DNA of 64,000 nt, taken from Actinomadura spongiicola (lineage in GTDB: Bacteria > Actinomycetota > Actinomycetes > Streptosporangiales > Streptosporangiaceae). Position 1 is the first letter of the stretch; each line of letters opens with the position of its first letter. The DNA lies in the NCBI RefSeq assembly GCF_003432485.1, contig NZ_QVNQ01000008.1, forward strand, positions 1 through 64,000, given 5' to 3'. The notes under the pieces were generated by a model, which was not told the origin of the DNA, did no database searches, and was given only the letters and a program-made list of their open reading frames with translations. Below are positions 35,431 to 46,437 of the stretch, piece by piece. A program made the position numbers and the translations under genes.

Positions 35431-37560
35431 GTGTTCCGCTCCCGAACCCAGGCGCTGGCGGCGCTGACCGCCCCCGCCCTGGCCCTGACCCTCATCCTGC
35501 CCGCCGCCCCGGCGGTCGCCGCCCCCGCCGGGGGCGAACGCCCGATCCCGGGGTTCACCGAGGAGAACTCCCGCTGGCAACGGCGGTACGAGAAGCTGTT
35601 CAGCGCGGTCCCGTCCGCGAAGATCGCCCGCGACCTGGACGCCGAGCTGTCGAGCGAACCGGGCCTGACGACCACGTCCGGGGACCGCAGACGCGTCGAG
35701 CGCATCGTCGCGCACCTGCGGTCGTACGGCCTCGAACCCGAGATCACGACCTACTACGCCTACCTGTCCATGCCGAAGCGCGTGAAGGTCGAGATGACGG
35801 CGCCGGACCGCGTGACCCTGCCCGTGAAGGAGGAGAAGCGGCCCTGGCAGAAGCACTACGACGACGTCATCCCGGGGCACAACGGGTTGTCGCCGTCCGG
35901 GAACGTCCAGGGCGAGGTCGTGTACGCCAACTACGGGCGCCCGCAGGACTTCGAGCTGCTGGAGAAGCAGGGCGTCTCCGTCGAGGGCAAGATCGTCCTG
36001 GCCCGGTACGGGGCGGTGTTCCGCGGCGTCAAGCCGCGGGAGGCCGCCCGGCGCGGCGCGAAGGCCGTCCTCATCTACTCCGACCCCGCCGACGACGGGT
36101 TCACCAAGGGCGCGGTGTACCCGGACGGGCCGTGGCGCGCCCCCGACGGCATCCAGCGCGGCAGCGTCGCCCAGATCCAGCTCGCCGCCGGTGACCCGCA
36201 GACGCCCGGCTGGCCGTCGGTGAAGGGCGCCGAGCGCGTCCCGCCGTCGGAGGCGCCGATGCTGAAGGACCTCGTCCCGACCACGCCGATCTCCTACGGC
36301 GCGGCGGCGCCGCTGCTGAAGGCGCTGACGGGCCCCGAGGTGCCGCAGGAGTGGCGGGGCGGCCTGCCGCTGACGTACCGGTTCGGGCCGGGCGGGACGA
36401 AGGTCCACCTGGACCTGGAGAACACGTTCGAGGTGCGTCCGCTGTGGAACGTCACCGTGCGGATCCCCGGCAGCGAGCACCCGGAGCAGGAGGTCATCCT
36501 CGGCGCGCACCACGACTCCTGGACGTACGGGAGCAGCGACAACCTGTCCGGCACGGAGAACGTCCTCCAGGTCGGACGCGCGCTCGGGAAACTCCTGAAG
36601 GAGGGGTGGCGTCCCAAGCGCACCGTCGTCCTGGCCACCTGGGACGGTGAGGAGTACGGGCTGTTCGGCTCCACCGAGTACGCCGAGGAACGCGACCGGC
36701 AACTCCGCGACGCCGTCGCGTACGTGAACATGGACGGCGCGGGCGGCTCCCGGTTCGGCGCCACGACGACGCCCGCGCTGGACGAGTCCGTCATCGACGC
36801 GACGAAGGAAGTGCGATGGCCCGGCACGGACGGAACGCTGTACGAGGCGTGGAAGGCGCAGAACGACGGGAAGACGCCGATCGGCCGCATCGGCGGCGGC
36901 TCGGACTTCCAGGCGTTCTTCCAGCGGTACGGGGTGCCCGCGATGGACATCAGCGCCGCGTCACCGGGCACCGCGGGCAACTACCACTGCGCGTGCGACG
37001 ACCACTACTGGATGTCGCGCTTCGGCGACCCGAACTGGGAGTACCACACGGCCATGTCGCGGCTCGCGGGCATCGCGACGCTGCGGCTGGCGAACGCCGA
37101 CGTCGTCGCGCTCGGCTACCGTCCCTACGCCGAGGAGACGGCCCGCTACCTCGCCGACTTCACCGAGCAGCAGCGTGAACGGCTGGGCTCGGTGGTCGTC
37201 GACGTGTCCCGCGACATCGAGCAGGCCAAGGCGTGGGCACGGGCCGCGGCGGCGTTGCGGGACCGCGCCGACGAGGCGCTCCGCGACGGCGACACCGCCG
37301 AGTTCCGCCGCCTCAACGACAAGATCATGCAGACGGAGCGGGACCTGCTGACCCAGGCGGGCCTGCCGGGACGTCCCTGGTACCGGCATCAGGTGTTCGC
37401 GCCCGGCCTCGACACCGGCTACGCCACGCAGCGGCTGCCCGCGCTCTACGACGCGCTGTTCGGCGACCGGGACGTCCGGGCCGCGAAGGAGTACGAGGCC
37501 CGGCTGTTCCGGAGCCTACGCGCCGCCACCCGCACCCTCGCCCCGGGAGGAGACCGCTGA
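35431..37560 (+). CDS. Secreted M28 metallopeptidase (glutamate carboxypeptidase II-like)
   Basis: A 709-residue exported zinc peptidase. The signal peptide ends near AVAA at residue 31. A PA-type domain interrupts the catalytic region (GEVVYANYGRPQDFELLEKQG, split; IVLARYGAVFRGVK). M28 zinc ligands are His360 or His361 and Asp362 in GAHHDSW, Asp370 in SSDN, Glu407/Glu408 in WDGEEYG, and the late His in CDDHYW or WEYH. The C-terminal helical TFR-type dimerisation domain completes the family layout. It cleaves C-terminal residues, often glutamate, from peptides outside the cell. GTG 35431 is used. The 3' end overlaps the convergent mtnA gene by 45 bases. Confidence 0.9.
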   Translation: MFRSRTQALAALTAPALALTLILPAAPAVAAPAGGERPIPGFTEENSRWQRRYEKLFSAVPSAKIARDLDAELSSEPGLTTTSGDRRRVERIVAHLRSYGLEPEITTYYAYLSMPKRVKVEMTAPDRVTLPVKEEKRPWQKHYDDVIPGHNGLSPSGNVQGEVVYANYGRPQDFELLEKQGVSVEGKIVLARYGAVFRGVKPREAARRGAKAVLIYSDPADDGFTKGAVYPDGPWRAPDGIQRGSVAQIQLAAGDPQTPGWPSVKGAERVPPSEAPMLKDLVPTTPISYGAAAPLLKALTGPEVPQEWRGGLPLTYRFGPGGTKVHLDLENTFEVRPLWNVTVRIPGSEHPEQEVILGAHHDSWTYGSSDNLSGTENVLQVGRALGKLLKEGWRPKRTVVLATWDGEEYGLFGSTEYAEERDRQLRDAVAYVNMDGAGGSRFGATTTPALDESVIDATKEVRWPGTDGTLYEAWKAQNDGKTPIGRIGGGSDFQAFFQRYGVPAMDISAASPGTAGNYHCACDDHYWMSRFGDPNWEYHTAMSRLAGIATLRLANADVVALGYRPYAEETARYLADFTEQQRERLGSVVVDVSRDIEQAKAWARAAAALRDRADEALRDGDTAEFRRLNDKIMQTERDLLTQAGLPGRPWYRHQVFAPGLDTGYATQRLPALYDALFGDRDVRAAKEYEARLFRSLRAATRTLAPGGDR

Positions 37561-38589
37561 GCCTCCCCTTCTCATCGAAGGGGTCGTGCCCGCCGACACC
37601 TCCAGCACGCCCGTCTCGGTGACCAGCGCGGTCACCAGACGGGCGGGCGTGACGTCGAACGCGGGGTTGAACCCGCGCGCCCCCGCCGGGGCGGTCCGCG
37701 CGCCGCTCCAGGTCAGGACCTCCTCGGCGGGGCGTTCCTCGATCGGGACGCCGTTCCCGTCCGGGACGGACGGGTCGACGGTGCTCCACGGCGCGGCCAC
37801 GACCAGCGGTATCCCGGCGGCCGCGCAGGCCAGCGCCACCCCCACCGAGCCGATCTTGTTGGCGGTGTCGCCGTTGGCGGCGACACGGTCCGCGCCGATG
37901 ACGGCCACGTCGACGAAACCGCGCAGGATCGTGCTCGGCGCGGCGGCGTCCGTCTGGACGACGCACGGGATCCCGGCCCGGTCGAGCTCCCAGGCCGTGA
38001 GCCGCGCGCCCTGCAACAGGGGGCGTGTCTCGTCCGCGTAGACGAGTTCGACGCGGCCCCGCCCGTGCAGTTCCCGGACGACGCCGAGCGCCGTGCCCCA
38101 CCCGGCCGTCGCGAGCGCACCGGCGTTGCAGTGCGTGAGGACGCGCAGCGGCCGGTCCCCCACCCGGTCGAGGATCCAGTCCGCCCCGAACGCCCCGATG
38201 GCGTGGTTGCCGCGCACGTCCTCGTCCAGGATCGCCTGGGCCTCCGCCACCACCGCGTCCTCGCCCGCCGGGACGAACGGCAGCACCCGGTCGACCCCGG
38301 CCGCCAGGTTCACCGCCGTCGGGCGGGCCTCCCGGACGCGGGCGATCGCCGCGTCGCGCCGGGCGCCGTCCCAGCCGTCGCGGGCGGCCTGCCGGACGGC
38401 GATCGCGACACCGAACCCGCCCGCCACGCCGAGCGCGGGCGCGCCCCGCACGACCAGCCGCCGGATCGCGTCCACGAGGACGTCGACGTCCCGGACGGTC
38501 AGGTACTCCACGCGGTGGGGCAGGACGGTCTGGTCCAGCAGGCGGAGCCCGTCGCCCGTCCACTCGATGGTCCGCACATCGTCCGACAT
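37516..38589 (-). CDS. mtnA: S-methyl-5-thioribose-1-phosphate isomerase
   Basis: Isomerises 5-methylthioribose-1-phosphate to the ribulose form in methionine salvage. The 357-residue eIF2B-like protein has RGAPALGVAGG, the catalytic Cys in THCNAGALATAG, Asp in VIGADRVAANGD and the NKIGS loop. No mtnB, mtnC or mtnD is adjacent, so the enzyme may serve an alternative salvage route. ATG 38589 is used; an in-frame ATG at 38598 would add three residues. The last 14 codons run antisense inside the M28 gene, and the extra C-terminal tail (RGGSAVSSRGEGAGGGA) is Gly/Ser-rich and dispensable-looking. It is divergent from the SOS mutasome operon. Confidence 0.92.
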   Translation of the reverse strand: MSDDVRTIEWTGDGLRLLDQTVLPHRVEYLTVRDVDVLVDAIRRLVVRGAPALGVAGGFGVAIAVRQAARDGWDGARRDAAIARVREARPTAVNLAAGVDRVLPFVPAGEDAVVAEAQAILDEDVRGNHAIGAFGADWILDRVGDRPLRVLTHCNAGALATAGWGTALGVVRELHGRGRVELVYADETRPLLQGARLTAWELDRAGIPCVVQTDAAAPSTILRGFVDVAVIGADRVAANGDTANKIGSVGVALACAAAGIPLVVAAPWSTVDPSVPDGNGVPIEERPAEEVLTWSGARTAPAGARGFNPAFDVTPARLVTALVTETGVLEVSAGTTPSMRRGGSAVSSRGEGAGGGA

Positions 38590-38665
38590 AACGCCCATCA
38601 TGCCGGAAACCCCAGCGCCATCGGACTTTCCGCACCCCGCCACTAACCGTGTGACCTGCGACGAC

Positions 38666-38694
38666 TTGACAATGATCGAACCTGTGTTCGAAAT
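38666..38694 (+). promoter_or_regulatory. SOS mutasome promoter, apparently leaderless
   Basis: A perfect -35 TTGACA at 38666-38671 and CGAAAT at 38689-38694 as a weak -10, 17 bases apart, with the LexA box filling the spacer. Seven bases separate the -10 from the GTG at 38702. This is the geometry of actinobacterial leaderless transcripts, so transcription would start at or next to the start codon. Confidence 0.65.
38676..38691. promoter_or_regulatory. LexA-binding SOS box
   Basis: TCGAACCTGTGTTCGA is a perfect TCGAAC-N4-GTTCGA palindrome, the actinobacterial SOS box. It lies between the -35 and -10 of the imuA'-imuB-dnaE2 promoter, so bound LexA would block RNA polymerase. Mutasome operons are LexA-controlled in related bacteria, which makes the assignment strong. 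Confidence 0.93.
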
Positions 38695-38701
38695 TGGGGG
38701 G

Positions 38702-39454
38702 GTGCTGGCCTCTCCCGTCCCGGACGCGCTCCTCCGGGACACGGACCTCCTGGACACGGTGCCCGCCCGGAGCACGGTACCGGTCCTGGCGGCGCTGCGC
38801 CCCCTCCTGCCGGGCGGCGGGCTGCGGCCCGGCTCCGTCGTCGGCCTTGACGGGCTCGGCGCCGCGTCGCTCGGGCTGGCGTTGGCGGCGGGGGTCGCCG
38901 GGGACGACCGCTGGTGCGGCGTCGTCGGCCTTCCCGGGTTCGGTGTCGTCGCGGCCGTGGGCATGGGCGCGGCGCCGGACCGCCTGCTCCTCGTCGACGA
39001 CCCCGGTGACCGGTGGCCCGACGTCGTCGCCGCGCTCGCCGAGGCCGTCGATCTGATCCTGCTGTGCCCGCCGGAACGTCCGGGGGCCGCGGCCGTCCGG
39101 CGGCTGACCGCGCTGGCCCGCAAGCACGGCTGCGTCCTGACGTTGACCGGCGCGTTCGCCCGCGACTGGCCCGGCACCCGGCTCCGCCTCCGCGTCGAGG
39201 ACGTCGGGTGGGAAGGCCTCGCCGACGGGCACGGACGGCTGACCGGCCGCCGTGTTCGGATCGTCGCCGAAGGCCATGACGCGCCCGGTTCCGGCCGCGG
39301 CGTCCGGGTCTGGCTGCCCGCCTCCGACGGGGCGGTCCGGCCCGACGAGGCCGTCCGGCCGCCGCTGGAACTCGTCCCCGACGCCGTCGCCGACGGCGCC
39401 CCCGTCCACACCGGTCCCGGGTACGCCCGTCCGGGGCGCAGGGAGATCGCGTGA
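38702..39454 (+). CDS. imuA: ImuA'-like SOS mutagenesis protein
   Basis: A 250-residue RecA-fold-like accessory protein of the error-prone mutasome. It has ALRPLLPGGGLRPGSVVGLDGLG (split in the protein), a degenerate P-loop region, then LLLVDDP and LILLCPPE strands as in RecA-like proteins that have lost ATPase motifs. It is thought to help ImuB bring DnaE2 to lesions. The GTG at 38702 is chosen because an upstream in-frame ATG (38672) lies before the SOS box and would require transcription from within its own operator. It overlaps imuB by four bases (GTGA). Confidence 0.85.
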   Translation: MLASPVPDALLRDTDLLDTVPARSTVPVLAALRPLLPGGGLRPGSVVGLDGLGAASLGLALAAGVAGDDRWCGVVGLPGFGVVAAVGMGAAPDRLLLVDDPGDRWPDVVAALAEAVDLILLCPPERPGAAAVRRLTALARKHGCVLTLTGAFARDWPGTRLRLRVEDVGWEGLADGHGRLTGRRVRIVAEGHDAPGSGRGVRVWLPASDGAVRPDEAVRPPLELVPDAVADGAPVHTGPGYARPGRREIA

Positions 39455-40965
39455 CCAGGGTCCTGGTGCTGTGGTGTCCGGACTGGCCCGCCACGGCGGT
39501 GGGCGTGGACGCCGCCACCGCCGGGGCCGTGGTCGCGCGGGGGCGGGTCGCGGCGTGCACGGCGGCGGCGCGGGCCGAGGGGGTGCGGCGCGGGCAGCGG
39601 CTCAGGGACGCGCAGCGGCGGTGCCCGGAGCTGGTGGTGCGGGAGCGCGACACCGACGCGGAGGGGCGGCTGTTCGAGACGGTCGCGGCGGCGGTCGCGG
39701 CGCTGACGCCCCGGGTCGAGGTGGTGCGGCCGGGGCTGTGCGCGATCCCGGCTCGCGGCCCGGCCCGCTTCCACGGCGGTGAGGAGGCGCTGCGCGTCCT
39801 CGTCCAGGACGCGGTCGTCGAGGCCGGGTACGACTGCGGCGCGGGCATCGCCGACGGGCTGTTCGCGGCGGAGCTGGCCGCGCGGGCCGGGCAGGGCGGC
39901 GTGGTCGTTCCGGAGGGCGGGGCGGCGGCGTTCCTCGCGCCGTACCCCCTCACCGTCCTGGACCGGCCCGAGCTGGCCGACCTGCTGCGGCGGCTCGGCG
40001 TGAAGACGCTCGGCGACTTCGCCGCCCTGCCGTCCGGGCATGTCGCCGGGCGGTTCGGGAGGGACGGCGCCGTCGCGCACCGGATGGCGAGGGGCGAGGA
40101 GCCGCGTCCGCTCGCGCCGGTCGGGGCCGCCGCGGACCTGTCGGCGCGGGCCGGCTTCGACCCGCCCGCCGAGCAGGCCGAACGGGTGGTGTTCACCGCG
40201 AAACGGCTGGCGGGCGAGTTGCACGAGGGTCTCGCGGCGGGCGGGCTCACCTGCGTCCGGCTGGAGGTCGTGGCCGGTTTCGCGGACGGGCACGTCCTGC
40301 GGCGCCTGTGGCGGCACGACGGCCTGTCGGCGCTGGCCGTGGCGGAGCGGGTGCGGTGGCAGCTCTCCGCACACCGGCCGTCGGGCGACACGGGAGCGGT
40401 CTGGGGCGGTGTGACGTCCCTGGAACTGGTGCCCGACCAGGTCGTCCCGGACGTGGGACGGCAGGAGTCGCTGTGGGGCCGCGCTTCCGTGACCGAGCGG
40501 ATCGCGCGGGCCGCCGACCGGATCCAGGCCCTGCTCGGCCATCAGGGGATCACCCGCCCGGTGCTCGTCGGCGGGCGCGGTCCGGGCGAGCAGGTCGTGC
40601 GCGTGCCGGTCGGCGACCTGGCGCCCGCCGACCTGCCGGACGGGCCGTGGCCGGGGCGCGTGACGGCGCCCGCCCCGGCGGTCGTGCCGGCCGTCCCGCC
40701 CGACGTGGAGCTGGTCGACGCCGCCGGGGCCGTGGTGGTGGTGTCGGCGCGCTGCGAGGTGTCCGCGCCGCCCGCCACGCTGCGCCTGCGTGGACGTCCC
40801 GCCGCGATCACCGGGTGGACGGGGCCGTGGCCCGCCGACGAGCGCTGGTGGGACCCGGACCGGGCGCGGCGCCGCGCCCGCTTCCAGGTCACCACCGACG
40901 ACGGCGCCGCCTACCTGCTCGCCGTCGAGGGCGGCCGCTGGCACATCGAAGGCGTCTATGACTGA
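39451..40965 (+). CDS. imuB: ImuB: inactive Y-family polymerase homologue (mutasome adaptor)
   Basis: A 504-residue Y-family-like protein. The N-terminus LVLWCPDWPATAV replaces the DxDxF catalytic strand of DinB, and the second acidic pair is also lost (the strand reads GLCAIPARGPARF), so it should have no polymerase activity. The HhH region (LLRRLGVKTLGDFAALP) and little-finger domain are kept. The C-terminus carries the mutasome-specific tail seen in ImuB (WWDPDRARRRARFQV). In mycobacteria ImuB binds the beta clamp, ImuA' and DnaE2. GTG 39451 overlaps imuA; its end overlaps dnaE2 by eight bases. Confidence 0.9.
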   Translation: MTRVLVLWCPDWPATAVGVDAATAGAVVARGRVAACTAAARAEGVRRGQRLRDAQRRCPELVVRERDTDAEGRLFETVAAAVAALTPRVEVVRPGLCAIPARGPARFHGGEEALRVLVQDAVVEAGYDCGAGIADGLFAAELAARAGQGGVVVPEGGAAAFLAPYPLTVLDRPELADLLRRLGVKTLGDFAALPSGHVAGRFGRDGAVAHRMARGEEPRPLAPVGAAADLSARAGFDPPAEQAERVVFTAKRLAGELHEGLAAGGLTCVRLEVVAGFADGHVLRRLWRHDGLSALAVAERVRWQLSAHRPSGDTGAVWGGVTSLELVPDQVVPDVGRQESLWGRASVTERIARAADRIQALLGHQGITRPVLVGGRGPGEQVVRVPVGDLAPADLPDGPWPGRVTAPAPAVVPAVPPDVELVDAAGAVVVVSARCEVSAPPATLRLRGRPAAITGWTGPWPADERWWDPDRARRRARFQVTTDDGAAYLLAVEGGRWHIEGVYD

Positions 40966-43900
40966 CTGGCACAACCCGCCGATCTCATGGCGGGAGTTCG
41001 AGGAGCGGCTGTCGTGGCGTCGGGGGGGACGGCCCGCGGAGCCGCCGACCCGTGACACGTCACCGGGGCCGCGGCCCGTTCCCGGCCGCGCCGGGACGGG
41101 TGTGCCGTGGGCGGAGCTGCACGTTCACTCGTCGTTCAGTTTCCTGGACGGGGCCAGCGACCCGGCGTCGCTCGTCGCGGAGGCGGCGCGGCTCGGCGTG
41201 GAGTCGATGGCGATCACCGACCACGACGGCATGTACGGGGCGGTGCAGTTCGCGCGGGCCGCGCGGGAGGCGGGGATCGGGACGGTGTTCGGCGCGGAGC
41301 TGGGTCTCGGCATGCCGGGCCCGCGAACCGGGGAGCCCGACCCGGCGGGGCGGCATCTGCTCGTCCTGGCGCGCGGCGCGGGCGGCTACGCGCGGCTGTG
41401 CTCGGCGATCACGGCGGCGCAGCTCGCGGGCGGGCGCAAGGGCCGTCCCGTCTACGACCTCGCCGACCTCGCCGCCGCGCACGGCGGCGAGTGGGCGGTG
41501 CTGACCGGGTGCCGGAAGGGGCACGTCCCGGCGGCGCTGGAGGCGGGCGGCCCGGACGCGGCGGAGCGCGAGCTGCGCGACCTCGTCGGCATGTTCGGGC
41601 GCGAGAACGTGTTCGTCGAGCTCACCGACCACGACCAGCCGGGCGACGACCACCGGGGCGACGCCCTCTTCGCGCTGGCCCGCCGCGTCGGCGTCGACGT
41701 GGTCGCGTCCAACAACGTGCACTTCGCGGCGCCCGGCGCGGACGCGCGGCTCGCGCAGGCGATGGCGGCGGTCCGCGCCCGGCGCAGCCTCGACGACATG
41801 GTCGGCTGGCTCCCCGCGAACGGCACCGCGCACCTGCGGAGCGGCGCGGAGATGGCGCGGCGGCTCGCGCGCTTTCCCGGCGTCCAGGACCGGACGGTCG
41901 CGCTCGCCGCGGAATGCCGGTTCGACTTCGACGTCGTCGCGCCCCGCCTGCCGGACTGGCCCGTCCCGGACGGGCACACCGAGGCGAGCTGGCTGCGGCA
42001 CCTCGTCGCGGAGGGCGCACCGCGCCGCTACGGGCCGCCCGAACGGGAACGGGTCCCCGGCGCGTACGCGCAGATCGCCAGGGAGCTGGACGTCATCGAG
42101 CAGCTCGGCTTCCCCGGCTACTTCCTGATCGTCCACGACATCGTGGAGTTCTGCCGGAGCAGGGGCATCCTGTGCCAGGGGCGCGGCTCGGCGGCGAACT
42201 CCGCGGTCTGCTACGCGCTCGGCATCACCGGCGTCGACGCCGTCCGGCACGGGCTTCTGTTCGAACGTTTCCTGTCCCCCGGACGCGACGGCCCGCCCGA
42301 CATCGACCTGGACATCGAGCACCGCCGCCGCGAGGAGGCCATCCAGTACGTGTACGGCAAGTACGGGCGGGAGCGCACGGCGCAGGTCGCGAACGTCATC
42401 AGCTACCGTCCGCGCATGGCCGTCCGGGACGCGGCGCGTGCGCTCGGCTTCTCCCCCGGCCAGCAGGACGCGTGGTCGAAGACCATCGACCCGCGCGACC
42501 CGGTGGGGTCGGAGGCCGACGTCCCCGGCCCGGTGCTGGAGCTGGCGAACCGGATGCTGCGCCTGCCCCGGCACCTCGGCATCCACTCCGGCGGAATGAT
42601 CATCGCCGACCGTCCCGTCGGGGAGATCTGCCCGATCGAGTGGGCGACGATGCCGGGCCGCAGCGTCCTGCAGTGGGACAAGGACGACTGCGCCGCCGCC
42701 GGGCTGGTGAAGTTCGACCTGCTCGGCCTCGGCATGCTCGCCGCGCTGCACGACTGTTTCGACCTGGTCGAGGCCCACCACGGGCGGCGCCACGACCTCC
42801 AGTCGATCCCGCCCGAGGACGGCCTGGTGTACGACATGCTGTGCGACGCCGACACCGTCGGGGTGTTCCAGGTGGAGTCGCGGGCGCAGATGGCGACGCT
42901 GCCGCGGCTGCGGCCCCGCGAGTTCTACGACCTGGTGGTGGAGGTGGCGTTGATCCGGCCCGGCCCGATCCAGGGCGGGTCCGTCCACCCGTACCTGCGG
43001 CGCCGCAAGGGCCTGGAGCCCGCCCGCTGCCCGCATCCGCTGATGGAGCCCGCGCTGTCGCGGACGCTCGGCGTGCCGCTGTTCCAGGAGCAGATGATGC
43101 AGCTCGCGGTCGACTGCGCCGGGTTCACGCCCGCCGAGGCCGACCAACTGCGGCAGGCGATGGGCGCGAAGCGGGCGCCGGAACGCGTCGAGCGGCTGCG
43201 GGCGCGGCTGCTGGACGGGATGGCCGAGCGCGGCATCCCCGCCGACGTCGCCGAGGACGTCTACGAGAAGATCCTCGGTTTCACCGGGTTCGGGTTCCCC
43301 GAGTCGCACGCGCAGAGCTTCGCGCACCTGGTGTACGCGAGCGCGTGGCTGAAACGCCACTACCCGGCGGCGTTCACGGCCGCGCTCGTCCGCAACCAGC
43401 CGATGGGCTTCTACTCGACGCAGAGCCTCCTGGCGGACGCGCGGCGCCACGGCGTCGTGGTCCGCGGTGTGGACATCAACGCCAGCGACGTCCATCCCGT
43501 GCTGGAGGAGCCCGTGCCGGTCCGCTCCGAGGGGACGGGCGGCGCGCGGCACCGGCACGCGCCGTCGGAGCCGCAGCCCGCGATCCGGCTCGGACTCGCC
43601 GGTGTCCGCAACCTCGGCGACGAGGCGGCGAAGGCCGTCGCGGCGGGCCGCCCCTACACGAGCATGGAGGACCTCGCCCGCCGCGTGCCGCTGTCGTCCG
43701 GGGCGCTGGAGGCCCTCGCCACGGCGGGCGCCTTCGACGGGTTCGGCCTGTCCCGGCGCGCGGCGCTGTGGGCGGCGGGGGCGCTGACGGGCTCGGGCCC
43801 GGCGCAGTTGGCGGGGGTGACGCCGGGCGCGTCCGCGCCGCCGCTGCCCGCGATGACGCCGATCGAGGAGACGCTCGCCGACCTGTGGGCCACCGGCGTC

Positions 43901-44263
43901 TCCCACACCCATCCCGTCGCGCACGTCCGGGACGTCCTCGACGAGCTGGGCGCCCTGTCGTCCAGGCGTCTCGCCGCGACGCCGGGCGACACCAACGTCG
44001 TCGTCGCCGGGCTGGTCACCCACCGGCAGCGTCCGCCGACCGCCGGGGGCATCGTGTTCATGACGCTGGAGGACGAGACCGGCATCGTCAACGTGGTGTG
44101 CCCGCCGCCGGTGTTCCGGCGGCACCGGGGCCTCGCCGTCGATTCCCAGGCGCTGCTCGTCGACGGGCGCCTCGAACGCGTCGACGGCGTCACCAACGTC
44201 CGCGCGACCCGGCTGCGCCGCCTTCCGGTGCCCGGACGCGTCCGCGCCCGCGACTTCCACTGA
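40958..44263 (+). CDS. dnaE2: Error-prone DNA polymerase III alpha, DnaE2
   Basis: An 1101-residue C-family polymerase for SOS translesion synthesis. The PHP domain starts at about residue 50 (ELHVHSSFSFLDGASDP, ITDHDGMYG). The palm has the catalytic acid cluster in PDIDLDIEHRR and the CQGRGSAANSAVCYALG motif. HhH and an OB domain (VVVAGLVTHRQRP, GIVFMTLEDE) close the protein. It is shorter than the replicative DnaE1 and lacks its tau-binding tail, as expected for DnaE2. ATG 40958 lies inside the imuB end. The preceding 45 residues are Arg/Pro-rich linker. A strong hairpin follows 15 bases after the stop. Confidence 0.95.
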   Translation: MTDWHNPPISWREFEERLSWRRGGRPAEPPTRDTSPGPRPVPGRAGTGVPWAELHVHSSFSFLDGASDPASLVAEAARLGVESMAITDHDGMYGAVQFARAAREAGIGTVFGAELGLGMPGPRTGEPDPAGRHLLVLARGAGGYARLCSAITAAQLAGGRKGRPVYDLADLAAAHGGEWAVLTGCRKGHVPAALEAGGPDAAERELRDLVGMFGRENVFVELTDHDQPGDDHRGDALFALARRVGVDVVASNNVHFAAPGADARLAQAMAAVRARRSLDDMVGWLPANGTAHLRSGAEMARRLARFPGVQDRTVALAAECRFDFDVVAPRLPDWPVPDGHTEASWLRHLVAEGAPRRYGPPERERVPGAYAQIARELDVIEQLGFPGYFLIVHDIVEFCRSRGILCQGRGSAANSAVCYALGITGVDAVRHGLLFERFLSPGRDGPPDIDLDIEHRRREEAIQYVYGKYGRERTAQVANVISYRPRMAVRDAARALGFSPGQQDAWSKTIDPRDPVGSEADVPGPVLELANRMLRLPRHLGIHSGGMIIADRPVGEICPIEWATMPGRSVLQWDKDDCAAAGLVKFDLLGLGMLAALHDCFDLVEAHHGRRHDLQSIPPEDGLVYDMLCDADTVGVFQVESRAQMATLPRLRPREFYDLVVEVALIRPGPIQGGSVHPYLRRRKGLEPARCPHPLMEPALSRTLGVPLFQEQMMQLAVDCAGFTPAEADQLRQAMGAKRAPERVERLRARLLDGMAERGIPADVAEDVYEKILGFTGFGFPESHAQSFAHLVYASAWLKRHYPAAFTAALVRNQPMGFYSTQSLLADARRHGVVVRGVDINASDVHPVLEEPVPVRSEGTGGARHRHAPSEPQPAIRLGLAGVRNLGDEAAKAVAAGRPYTSMEDLARRVPLSSGALEALATAGAFDGFGLSRRAALWAAGALTGSGPAQLAGVTPGASAPPLPAMTPIEETLADLWATGVSHTHPVAHVRDVLDELGALSSRRLAATPGDTNVVVAGLVTHRQRPPTAGGIVFMTLEDETGIVNVVCPPPVFRRHRGLAVDSQALLVDGRLERVDGVTNVRATRLRRLPVPGRVRARDFH

Positions 44264-44278
44264 CGCGGATCTTTCGAA

Positions 44279-44297
44279 GTGGCGAGAACCTCGCCAC
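44279..44297 (+). terminator. Hairpin after dnaE2
   Basis: GTGGCGAG-AAC-CTCGCCAC is an 8-base-pair perfect stem with a three-base loop, 15 bases after the dnaE2 stop. No U-run follows, as is usual for actinomycete terminators. It probably ends the mutasome operon before the kinase gene. Confidence 0.65.
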
Positions 44298-44407
44298 GGT
44301 ATCTGCCATCTCAAGAAAAGTCTGTCATCGTATGGAATCGGTGGGGCCGCGTGCCGCCGCGTCGGCGGCCGCCAACACGCGGCCCATGGGGCCGGAAGGT
44401 GATCTCC

Positions 44408-46354
<1,947 letters not shown>

Positions 46355-46366
46355 CACGGACGCCGC

Positions 46367-46406
46367 GGCCCGGTCGAACCCGCCATGGAGCGGGCCCGAC
46401 CGGGCC
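46367..46406. terminator. Bidirectional terminator, nested inverted repeats
   Basis: GGCCCGGTCG at 46367-46376 is complementary to CGACCGGGCC at 46397-46406 (ten pairs). Inside lies a second stem, CCCGC/GCGGG (46379-46383 with 46390-46394). It fills the 83-base gap between the convergent kinase and MMPL genes and can serve both strands. No U-run. Confidence 0.7.
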
Positions 46407-46437
46407 GTGCGCGCAAGGGCCGGTTCGGCGGCTCGGG

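Noticed and set aside
38672..38701. imuA starting at ATG 38672
   Set aside because: The start would lie upstream of the LexA box and the -10. The GTG at 38702, seven bases after the -10, fits better.
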